A stretch of 64,000 bases of DNA from Paenilisteria newyorkensis (GTDB lineage Bacteria > Bacillota > Bacilli > Lactobacillales > Listeriaceae): assembly GCF_000766145.1 (NCBI RefSeq), contig NZ_JNFB01000012.1:248001-312000 (forward strand). Direction: 5' to 3'. Within the stretch, counting starts at the first letter, position 1; each line of letters begins with the position of its first letter. Of the stretch, positions 1 to 6,668 are shown piece after piece. The notes under the pieces are model-generated. The model was not told the origin of the DNA, ran no database searches, and was given only the letters and a program-made list of their open reading frames with translations. The position numbers and the translations under genes are program-made.

Positions 1-12
1 ATAATTGCATAC

Positions 13-55
13 AAAAATACCGATTGCGGACTTATTTTCGCAATCGGTATTTTTT
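13..55. terminator. Bidirectional intrinsic terminator after pdxT
   Basis: A perfect hairpin (arm AATACCGATTGCG, 10-base loop, then its complement) is flanked by an A-run on the left and a T-run on the right. It can end transcription in both directions. On the minus strand it lies just beyond the pdxT stop codon. Confidence 0.85.
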
Positions 56-57
56 AT

Positions 58-624
58 TTAGAGTGACGCAATGAAAAGCTCTAGTAAGCGCGTGTCACCA
101 GTTAGTTCAGGATGAAATGCGGTGACGAGAATTTTTCCGTGTCTTGCCGCGACGCATGTATCATCAACAGTTGCGAGAACCTCCACTTGTTCACCCACCG
201 AGGCGATGTAAGGCGCTCGAATGAAAACCGTTGGAAACGGCTCGCCCTCCAAACCTTTTATCGCAATCGCCACTTCAAAACTATCTTTTTGCCGGCCAAA
301 ACCATTTCGCATCACAACGGTATCGATTAAACCGAGCGTTTCGTCGTTGCTACCGTCGATTTCGCGTGCCGTCAAAACCAATCCCGCGCATGTCCCAAAA
401 ACACCTTTTCCAGCTTTCGCGAATGCCTGAATCGTTTCGAATAAATCGTACTTCTTCATGAGCCGGCGCATCGTCGTACTTTCGCCACCGGGTAAAATGA
501 GCCCGTCGAGATCCTGCAACTGATCGGGATGCTTCACGGCAACTGCAGTGGCACCAGTCCGTGAAATCGCGTCTAAGTGTTCCGATACAGCACCTTGAAG
601 CGCTAAAACACCAATTTTTTTCAT
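58..624 (-). CDS. pdxT: PdxT, glutaminase subunit of PLP synthase
   Basis: This is the class I glutamine amidotransferase subunit of pyridoxal 5'-phosphate synthase. It releases ammonia from glutamine for PdxS in the DXP-independent vitamin B6 pathway in the cytosol. The 188 residues match the family length. The oxyanion motif PGGEST (about 45-50), the nucleophile Cys79 in GTCAG and the His171-Pro-Glu173 pair are all present. It starts 1 base after the pdxS stop, so the two are co-transcribed and probably translationally coupled. A terminator follows directly. Confidence 0.97.
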   Translation of the reverse strand: MKKIGVLALQGAVSEHLDAISRTGATAVAVKHPDQLQDLDGLILPGGESTTMRRLMKKYDLFETIQAFAKAGKGVFGTCAGLVLTAREIDGSNDETLGLIDTVVMRNGFGRQKDSFEVAIAIKGLEGEPFPTVFIRAPYIASVGEQVEVLATVDDTCVAARHGKILVTAFHPELTGDTRLLELFIASL

Positions 625-625
625 G

Positions 626-1513
626 TTACCAGCCTCGATCTTGCATACGATCTTCAGGGTTTAAACGAGAAATCTCGATTCCCTTCATTGCTGCACCGAG
701 TTCTTTGGAAAGTTTGCCAATCAGTTCATAGTCTGTGTAATACGTCGTTGCTTGCACGATCGCATTCGCAAATTTAGCCGGATTATCCGATTTGAAAATA
801 CCCGATCCAACGAAAACACCATCCGCGCCAAGTTCCATCATCAAGGCAGCATCCGCAGGCGTCGCGACACCACCAGCCGCGAAATTCACGACCGGCAATT
901 TACCAAGCGCTTTAATTTCTTTTAAAAGTTCATAAGGAGCGCCTACAAGTTTCGCTTCGGTCATTAGTTCATCGTCACTCATCACGCTTACTTTGCGAAT
1001 TTGGCTGTTCACTTTGCGCATGTGGCGAACGGCCTCCACGATATTACCAGTTCCAGGCTCACCTTTTGTACGAAGCATTGAGGCACCTTCGCCGATACGA
1101 CGGAGCGCTTCGCCAAGATCGCGACAACCACACACGAAAGGTACGGTAAAATCGCTTTTTAGAAGGTGGAATTCATCATCAGCAGGGGTCAAAACTTCAC
1201 TTTCATCGATATAATCGACGCCCATCGCTTCTAATACGCGAGCTTCAGAAATATGACCAATCCGAGCTTTCGCCATGACTGGAATCGAAACCGCATTCAT
1301 CACTTCCTCGATAATACGCGGATCGGCCATACGAGCGACGCCACCCGCGGCACGAATATCAGAGGGCACCCGTTCCAGCGCCATAACAGCCACAGCACCA
1401 GCATCCTCCGCGATTTTCGCTTGCTCCGCGTTAATAACGTCCATGATAACGCCACCCTTTTGCATCTGCGCCATACCTCTTTTTACCAAATCACTACCAG
1501 TTTGCTTTTCCAT
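626..1513 (-). CDS. pdxS: PdxS, PLP synthase lyase subunit
   Basis: PdxS condenses ribose 5-phosphate, glyceraldehyde 3-phosphate and ammonia to pyridoxal 5'-phosphate, and forms a dodecamer decorated with PdxT. The protein is nearly invariant in the family: Asp25, the imine-forming Lys82 in MAKARIGH and Lys150 in [10 protein letters not shown] are all visible. I chose the ATG giving MEKQTG (295 aa, the usual length) because AAAGGAGG lies 10 bases upstream. An ATG three codons earlier touches that ribosome site, and longer in-frame extensions have no site. It is the first gene of the pdxST pair and diverges from pdxR across an unusually long gap. Confidence 0.97.
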   Translation of the reverse strand: MEKQTGSDLVKRGMAQMQKGGVIMDVINAEQAKIAEDAGAVAVMALERVPSDIRAAGGVARMADPRIIEEVMNAVSIPVMAKARIGHISEARVLEAMGVDYIDESEVLTPADDEFHLLKSDFTVPFVCGCRDLGEALRRIGEGASMLRTKGEPGTGNIVEAVRHMRKVNSQIRKVSVMSDDELMTEAKLVGAPYELLKEIKALGKLPVVNFAAGGVATPADAALMMELGADGVFVGSGIFKSDNPAKFANAIVQATTYYTDYELIGKLSKELGAAMKGIEISRLNPEDRMQDRGW

Positions 1514-1820
1514 TTGATCCATTCCTCCTTTATATATGTAGAACTTCTGCCTTGGAAACCTGTCCACCTTATGGTAAGCTAAAACCAAATTTTAAGAAAC
1601 AGCCAATTGGAGGGGAAAATGGTGGTCCAATTATGAAAAGCTGAGGAAGCCCGTTATGTTGATGAACTTTCAAACCGTTGTTTGGTTTGATTTAGTGAAT
1701 CAATAGGCAGTTGAACAAAGTGAAACTGACAACCTTTTATTTGTTAGGGGGCGCAGTGAAAACCCTCTTTTGGTTTTTGCGGAGGCACCGAAAATTCCGA
1801 GAGGCTGGCTGTTGGAGCTG

Positions 1821-2038
1821 GATCTGGAAACGATGATACGTCAAAAATCGGAGCGTTCCCGCAACCATGATTGCTAGATGAGGAATAACTACCGAATTAT
1901 TATTAGTCTTGCTCTTGAAGTTAGATTTAGAGGCGCAAGTCATGATGCGGAAAAAGGAAGGCAGTTTTATTACATTCCACTGCATATTGAGGTTCTAAAA
2001 AAGCACACGACGCTTTTCAAGAACCACAACAAAGCTAG
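1821..2038. repeat. Tandem intergenic repeat, copy 1 (218 bp)
   Basis: It begins at GATCTGGAAACGATGATACG and runs to the same phrase in the next copy. It contains the marker CTAGATGAGGAATAAC at 1874 and an imperfect hairpin at 1991-2025 with outer arms GGTTCT/AGAACC, 12 of 14 arm positions pairing. Several point differences from copy 2 show that the duplication is not brand new. Confidence 0.9.
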
Positions 2039-2255
2039 ATCTGGAAACGATGATACGTAAAAAAATCGGCGCGTTCCCGCAGGCGTGATTGCTAGATGAG
2101 GAATAACCACCGAATTATGATTAGTCCGGCTCTTGAAGTTAGATCCAGAGGCACAAGTCATGACGCGGAAAAAGGAAGGCAGTCTCATTACATTCCACTG
2201 CATATTGAGGTTCTAAAAAAGCACACGACGCTTTTCAAGAACCACAACAAAGCTA
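2039..2255. repeat. Tandem intergenic repeat, copy 2 (217 bp)
   Basis: This copy has the same order of markers as copy 1: GATCTGG at 2039, CTAGATGAGGAATAAC at 2092 and a hairpin at 2209-2243. The period to the neighbouring copies is 218 and 217 bp. It ends in ACCACAACAAAGC, a tail also found next to the lone relative near 42.93 kb. Confidence 0.9.
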
Positions 2256-2475
2256 GATCTGGAAACGATGATACGTAAAAAATCGGCGCGTTCCCGCAGG
2301 CGTGATTGCTAGATGAGGAATAACTACCGAATTATTATTAGTCCGGCTCTTAAAACTAAATCTAGAGGCACAAGTCATGAGGCAGAACAAGGGACGAATG
2401 CTCGCTTTGCTCACACTCATATTGAGGCTCTAAATCGGCAAGTGATGCCTCATAAGAGCCACAACAAAGAGCCAC
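2256..2475. repeat. Tandem intergenic repeat, diverged copy 3
   Basis: The first 140 bases follow copies 1 and 2, then the sequence diverges. The hairpin here (2426-2460) has outer arms GGCTCT/AGAGCC instead of GGTTCT/AGAACC, so both sides of the stem changed together. The segment ATGCTCGCTTTGCTC just before the hairpin is absent from copies 1 and 2 but occurs, reverse-complemented, near 42.71 kb. The tail ACAACAAAG is duplicated directly ahead of the pdxR ribosome site. Confidence 0.8.
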
Positions 2476-2497
2476 AACAAAACAAGGAGGAATCGCC

Positions 2498-3916
2498 ATG
2501 TGGAAAATCACAAAAACAGAATCATTCCCAATCTACCAACAAATCATAACGCTTATCGAAGACTACATCGAAGTAGGCCAATTACTCCCCGGCGACAAAA
2601 TCCCAGCAGAGCGCGAACTCGCAGCCATGCTAAACGTCAATCGTTCCACGCTAGTCAAAGCTCTCGACGAACTCAGCGCACGTGGTATTATCACGCGCAA
2701 GCAAGGAAGTGGCACCCGAATCAGCGAAGATAAATGGGGCGTTTTCACCGGTCAGAAAACTAACTGGCGTCATTACGTCACGCAAGGTTCCTTTTTGCAA
2801 GCAACGCCCTACATGGATAAAATGAAGCAACTCCTGCGCGAATCGCCGGATGACGTCATCGATCTTGCTTCTGGAGAGCTCCCAGTTCACCTCATTCCAA
2901 AAATCTCGACCCCAGCCCTATCTTGGCAAAGTTTCTTAGCGGAAGAAGATAGCGAAGACACGGCAGGTTATCAACCACTAAAAGCAACGATTCGCGACAT
3001 GATTGCGCGAGATCACGATGTTAAAACGAGCCTAGATCAAATTTTTATCACATCTGGTGCGCAACAAGCCTTGTTCCTAATTACGCAATGCCTATTAACG
3101 AGCGGGGATGCGATTGCCATTGAATCACCATCTTATTTTTATGCGCTTTCGATATTTCAGTCGGCTGGCTTACGAATCTATGCGTTACCGATGGACGAAA
3201 CTGGCGTGAAATTAGACGAACTGGAGCAACTTTACCGCAAACATCGCATCAAAATGGTATTTGTCAATCCAACTTTTCAAAATCCAACAAGTTTGACAAT
3301 GGGCACAGAACGCCGGGAAGCACTCGTGAAATTATGTGCCAAAATCCAAGTTCCAATCGTAGAGGACGATCCATACAGTATGCTAGCCTTCACCGACCAG
3401 CCGATGCCGCCACTTCTAAAAAAATTAGACCCTGACAACGTTCTATACATCGGCTCTTTATCAAAAGTCATGGGCTCCACGACGCGTATTGGTTGGCTTC
3501 TTGGCCCTGCGGCTGTCGTGACGAGGCTTGCCGAAGCGCGCCAAGAAATGGATTTTGGACTCAGTATTTTCCCGCAAGTTTTGGCGAATCACGTTTTGAA
3601 TGATCTTGGTTTTGACAAACATATTGTTTGGTTACAAGAAACATTAAGGAGGCAAAGGGATACACTTATTGCGCATTTACCGGAGGGACTCACGTACCAT
3701 ATCCCAGAAGGCGGATTTCATCTATGGTGCCATTTACCTGACACTAAAATGTGGATGAATCGGGATTTTGATATTTTCTTAGAACATAAATTACTAGTGA
3801 TGCCAGCCTTTTTATTTGGTATTAAAGAGCCGTCGATTAGACTGACTTTTGCGAGATTAAATGAAACGGAATTAATCGGTATTCAGAAGAAATTAGCTGA
3901 CATTATCACTGGATAG
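2498..3916 (+). CDS. pdxR: PdxR-like MocR/GntR transcriptional regulator
   Basis: This MocR-type regulator has an N-terminal GntR winged helix (about residues 8-75, with PAERELAAMLNVNRSTLVKA) fused to a fold-type I aminotransferase domain. The PLP-binding lysine, Lys323 in the SLSK motif, is present, so it can bind PLP as a signal. In Listeria and other Firmicutes the gene divergent from pdxST encodes PdxR, which activates pdxST when PLP is low; position and architecture support that name. The start follows AAGGAGG with an 8-10 base gap. The oddity is the roughly 0.9 kb repeat-filled distance to pdxS, where related genomes have a short shared regulatory region. Confidence 0.88.
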   Translation: MWKITKTESFPIYQQIITLIEDYIEVGQLLPGDKIPAERELAAMLNVNRSTLVKALDELSARGIITRKQGSGTRISEDKWGVFTGQKTNWRHYVTQGSFLQATPYMDKMKQLLRESPDDVIDLASGELPVHLIPKISTPALSWQSFLAEEDSEDTAGYQPLKATIRDMIARDHDVKTSLDQIFITSGAQQALFLITQCLLTSGDAIAIESPSYFYALSIFQSAGLRIYALPMDETGVKLDELEQLYRKHRIKMVFVNPTFQNPTSLTMGTERREALVKLCAKIQVPIVEDDPYSMLAFTDQPMPPLLKKLDPDNVLYIGSLSKVMGSTTRIGWLLGPAAVVTRLAEARQEMDFGLSIFPQVLANHVLNDLGFDKHIVWLQETLRRQRDTLIAHLPEGLTYHIPEGGFHLWCHLPDTKMWMNRDFDIFLEHKLLVMPAFLFGIKEPSIRLTFARLNETELIGIQKKLADIITG

Positions 3917-3930
3917 GAGCACATCAAAAT

Positions 3931-3981
3931 AAAAATGGTGTTACATAAAAGGCGACTGCCCTCCAATGTAACACCATTTTT
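3931..3981. terminator. Convergent bidirectional terminator
   Basis: AAAAATGGTGTTACA and its exact reverse complement flank a 21-base loop. This gives T-runs on both strands between the converging pdxR and YxeA-like genes. The hairpin's last base coincides with the end of the minus-strand gene's stop codon. Confidence 0.85.
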
Positions 3982-4322
3982 TATTGCTCTGCATAATATT
4001 GAATCGTGGATGGTAATTTTTTTACTTGTTTGTAGTTCGCGACAAATTGGTTATTCGCAACATGAATTTTGAATTTCTTGTTTTTCGCTAGTTTATCAGG
4101 TGAGTAAAATGTGATGTTTTCCGAACTTCCATCTTTTTTATAAGCTTTCAATGTGTATTTATAGCCGGAAAAATGGTTTTTCTGGATTTTCTCCCCGTTC
4201 GTATTCACATCTACAAAATAGGCCTTGGCAGCAGCATCTGAGGGCATACCATATTCAAATACGACACATAGTGCAATCAATAATCCTGCTAACACGAGTA
4301 ATAATCCTTTTTTGTTTTTCAT
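3981..4322 (-). CDS. YxeA-like (DUF1093) small secreted or membrane-anchored protein
   Basis: This 113-residue protein has a short basic N-terminus, one hydrophobic segment (about residues 6-24) and a small extracytoplasmic beta-rich domain with the pattern YFVDVNTNGEK...GYKYTLKAYKKDG...ITFYSPDKLAKNKKFKIHV. This is typical of the YxeA/DUF1093 family, which has no established biochemical role. I prefer the ATG giving MKNKKG because AAAGG lies 9 bases upstream; a TTG three codons earlier is possible. It lies 16 bases downstream of a paralogue, so the two form a tandem pair and probably an operon. Confidence 0.8.
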   Translation of the reverse strand: MKNKKGLLLVLAGLLIALCVVFEYGMPSDAAAKAYFVDVNTNGEKIQKNHFSGYKYTLKAYKKDGSSENITFYSPDKLAKNKKFKIHVANNQFVANYKQVKKLPSTIQYYAEQ

Positions 4323-4338
4323 TTTCCTCAACCTTTCT

Positions 4339-4701
4339 TTACTTGTTTAATTGATCAGCGGCTTTTTTTGGAACGTCCGCCTGCTTAACTTCTTGATAGG
4401 ACGTCACGCCTTTATCTTCTTTTACGAATACTTCGAGGTATGCGCCTTTTCGTAAGTTCTTTTGGGCGATAAGCTCGAGTTGTTTTCCTTTACCATCTTC
4501 GTTGTAACCGGTGAAATCGTAATTATAGTCTGTATAAGTGGAACCATCGCTTGCTTGGCCGCTTGTTTTTTTACCGTCTGTTTCTACTTTGACATAATAG
4601 GCATCAGCGCCCAATCGATTAAAATTCACAAAACGCATGGCCAGCAATCCGCCGCCGATGATAATAACGATAACGATGAGTGCAATCATTGCTTTCTTCA
4701 T
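4339..4701 (-). CDS. YxeA-like (DUF1093) paralogue
   Basis: 120 residues with an uncleaved-looking hydrophobic N-terminus (residues 4-24), then the DUF1093 pattern: AYYVKVETDGKK near 33-44, a YNYDFTGYNEDGKGK stretch and KNLRKGAYLEVFVK. It clearly parallels the next gene but is diverged, so the pair arose by an old duplication. The function is unknown. The membrane anchor and small soluble domain suggest an envelope or stress-related role, which is inference only. GGAG lies 14 bases before the ATG, a rather long gap. Confidence 0.8.
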   Translation of the reverse strand: MKKAMIALIVIVIIIGGGLLAMRFVNFNRLGADAYYVKVETDGKKTSGQASDGSTYTDYNYDFTGYNEDGKGKQLELIAQKNLRKGAYLEVFVKEDKGVTSYQEVKQADVPKKAADQLNK

Positions 4702-4895
4702 AAGTAAGATGTCAACTCCTTTACTTGATACATTTATTATAGCGTGCCAAAAGATTTGGTTCCCGCTTCTTAACTAACAAAAGGGATGCCGAACCTTACA
4801 ATTTTGCAATGTTGGTTGTCATGTTGCAATTTTTACGATAATGTGATTAAATGGTATAGTTGACTAATTAACGTTAGGTTAGGAAGTGAGAAGTT

Positions 4896-6230
4896 ATGAA
4901 AGAAATGGACACAAGAATGGAAACGGACTCGGTTTTGAGGGTTTTTCTGAGGTATTTAATTCCTTCACTCGTTGGGATGTTGCTGATGTCGGTGAATATT
5001 GTGACGGATGGGATTTTTGTAGGACATAGACTCGGTGGGGTAGCGCTTGCTGGGATTAATATTGCGGTGCCGGTGTTCTCGATCTTCACGGCGATCTCGC
5101 TTTGGATTGGGATTGGTGGCGCGACGCAATACTCGTTCGCTCTAGGTGAGAAGAACATTCCGGAGGCGCAACGCATCTTTACTCGTTCTATTATAATGGT
5201 GTTTGTCATCACGATTACGCTGGCGGCGATTGCATTCGTGTTCCGGGTGCCACTGGCGAATGTGCTGGGTGCGAATCCAGAGACGTTGCCGTACGTGATG
5301 GATTATATGACGATTTTGCTGATGTTCGGTTTTGCGTTTACGATTGAAAACATTTTGAGTATTTTCGTACGTAATGATGGTGATCCGAACCTTTCTATGA
5401 TCGCGTTAATTGTGACGGCGATCGTGAATGTGATTTTGAATTATTGTTTCTTGTTTATTTTGGACTGGGGTGTGAGCGGTTCAGCAGGCGCAACAATCAT
5501 TGCGGTTACGGTTGGAATCGGCGTATTATCGATACACTTTTTCAAAAAAACCTCACGCTTAAAATTCGTGAAATTCCGCTTTACGAAAAATTCGCTTGCC
5601 AAAACGTTCTCGATTGGATTGCCGAGTTTCTTGTCGGAGCTTGGCTTGTCGGTGTTCACGATGGGCTACAATATCGCAATTGCAGCGGTGGCGGGAACGG
5701 CTGGCGTCGCGGCATTCTCTGTGCTGAACTATACGCATAGTGTGATTTTGATGTTGTTCCTCGGGATGAGTTCGGCGATTCAACCGCTGATCAGTTACTA
5801 TCGTGGCGCGAAACAACAAGATCGGGAGCAGCAAACAATGCGGCTTGCGATTATAACGGCGATTGGCACAGGGCTTGTTTTCTTCGTCGGTGGCTTTTTC
5901 GGAGCAGGCCATATCGTAGCGATGTTCGGTACATTTAGCCAGGAGATTGTGGATTTGGCGACGGTCGCTGTGCGGGTTTTCTTTGCGGGTTACCTATTTA
6001 TGGGCTTCAACTTCGTGATGATGACGTATTTCCAAACGAGTGGCCGCGTAGGCATGGCGATTTGGATTACGGTCGCGCGCGAAATGCTGTTCATGGTAGC
6101 CTTCCTGATCATCTTACCGCCGTTTTTCGGAGCAGAAGGTGTTTGGGCATCGATTCCACTTTCAGAAGCTGTGGTGGCCTTGTCGATCGTGATATACGCG
6201 AGACGCAAGCATATTTTCGGCAAAGTATAA
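4896..6230 (+). CDS. MATE family multidrug/cation antiporter
   Basis: 444 residues with twelve predicted membrane segments and the two homologous halves typical of MATE transporters of the MepA/DinF-like branch. The N-terminal half contains LIPSLVGMLLMSVNIVTDGIFVGHRLG, the usual first-helix signature. Members expel cationic drugs or metabolites using Na+ or H+; the substrate here cannot be read from sequence. The start follows AGGAAGTGAGAAGTT. It stands alone: the upstream neighbour is on the other strand and nrdA lies 438 bases downstream behind its own promoter. A TAACGTTA palindrome at 4869-4876 sits between the possible promoter and the gene and could be an operator. Confidence 0.92.
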   Translation: MKEMDTRMETDSVLRVFLRYLIPSLVGMLLMSVNIVTDGIFVGHRLGGVALAGINIAVPVFSIFTAISLWIGIGGATQYSFALGEKNIPEAQRIFTRSIIMVFVITITLAAIAFVFRVPLANVLGANPETLPYVMDYMTILLMFGFAFTIENILSIFVRNDGDPNLSMIALIVTAIVNVILNYCFLFILDWGVSGSAGATIIAVTVGIGVLSIHFFKKTSRLKFVKFRFTKNSLAKTFSIGLPSFLSELGLSVFTMGYNIAIAAVAGTAGVAAFSVLNYTHSVILMLFLGMSSAIQPLISYYRGAKQQDREQQTMRLAIITAIGTGLVFFVGGFFGAGHIVAMFGTFSQEIVDLATVAVRVFFAGYLFMGFNFVMMTYFQTSGRVGMAIWITVAREMLFMVAFLIILPPFFGAEGVWASIPLSEAVVALSIVIYARRKHIFGKV

Positions 6231-6235
6231 TAAAG

Positions 6236-6273
6236 TTAGGAAATCCGTGTCTTTATCGGCATGGATTTTCTAA
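6236..6273 (+). terminator. Weak hairpin after the MATE gene
   Basis: TTAGGAAATCCGTG and CATGGATTTTCTAA form a 14-base-arm hairpin 6 bases after the stop codon. No clear T-run follows, so termination would be inefficient. Confidence 0.4.
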
Positions 6274-6469
6274 TGTTTGTGAAATAAATAAACCATAAAA
6301 ATCCTGCTACTAAATGTGGTATAAGATGTTGCTCTAATCACAACTTGTAGTGGTTGACAAACGTGAATTTTGTGGTCTCATTCACAAAGAATTTTGCTTA
6401 AAAATAAATTTAAAATCCGAAAACCTTTGAAATGAAACGCTTCGTATCGATTCTAGGAAAAAAGCCGAG

Positions 6470-6485
6470 ACACAATATCTTGCAT
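6470..6485 (+). promoter_or_regulatory. NrdR box 1
   Basis: ACACAATATCTTGCAT matches the known NrdR box ACACTATATATAGTGT at most positions. Its centre is 32 bp, about three helical turns, from box 2, the phasing that tandem NrdR boxes normally show. It overlaps the -35 element. Confidence 0.75.
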
Positions 6486-6508
6486 TCACATTCGAAACGA
6501 GGTACTAT
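6480..6508 (+). promoter_or_regulatory. Putative nrdA promoter
   Basis: TTGCAT (6480-6485), a 17-base spacer and TACTAT (6503-6508). Both hexamers are covered by the NrdR boxes, so NrdR binding would block RNA polymerase. Confidence 0.7.
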
Positions 6509-6517
6509 ATATAGTAT
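6502..6517 (+). promoter_or_regulatory. NrdR box 2
   Basis: GTACTATATATAGTAT is a near-perfect palindrome that keeps the CTATATATAG core of the NrdR consensus. NrdR is the ATP/dATP-sensing repressor of ribonucleotide reductase genes. It overlaps the -10 element. Confidence 0.85.
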
Positions 6518-6525
6518 CGAAAGCC

Positions 6526-6591
6526 GTTAAAACATGAAATGCTATTTTAACTTTTACAAAGGATCAGACTTTTGCAAAAGTTAATTTTTTT
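6526..6591 (+). promoter_or_regulatory. Possible transcription attenuator in the nrdA leader
   Basis: AACTTTTACAAA (6549-6560) pairs with TTTGCAAAAGTT (6571-6582), one mismatch, and is followed by AATTTTTTT: an intrinsic terminator 78 bases before nrdA and downstream of its promoter. An alternative stem, GTTAAAA (6526-6532) with TTTTAAC (6545-6551), uses the first three bases of the terminator arm, so the two structures compete. A 16-codon frame starting at ATG 6534 (M K C Y F N F Y ...) ends inside the terminator but has no ribosome site. Confidence 0.5.
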
Positions 6592-6668
6592 GTTCGGATG
6601 AGGCTCGTTTCGATGGATGAATGAGACCAGGTATAACTTGAAATATTGGGAAGAAATGGGGACTACAA

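Larger units (their letters stand above)
1589..2497. other. Expanded pdxS-pdxR intergenic region, no convincing gene
   Basis: About 0.9 kb separates two divergently read genes. It must hold the pdxS promoter and any PdxR sites, near 1520-1650, though I could not assign a clear -35/-10 pair there. From about 1821 onward it is filled by a 217-218 bp tandem repeat. The repeat opens short reading frames of about 60 codons that recur only because the DNA recurs. They lack ribosome binding sites and resemble no family I know, so I treat them as non-coding. Confidence 0.7.
6274..6668 (+). other. nrdA upstream regulatory region and leader
   Basis: This is the long gene-free stretch ahead of nrdA. 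Besides the NrdR boxes, promoter and hairpins listed separately, it holds two further inverted repeats of unknown meaning. One is TCAC-N8-GTGG at 6338-6353, which fits an NrdR box at about 10 of 16 positions. The other is TTTGTG-N8-CACAAA at 6369-6388. Confidence 0.6.

Noticed and set aside
1878-2549. Recurring frames of about 60-80 codons in the pdx intergenic array
   Set aside because: They recur because the DNA is tandemly repeated. They have no ribosome sites, no known domain, and the third copy diverges without respecting codons.
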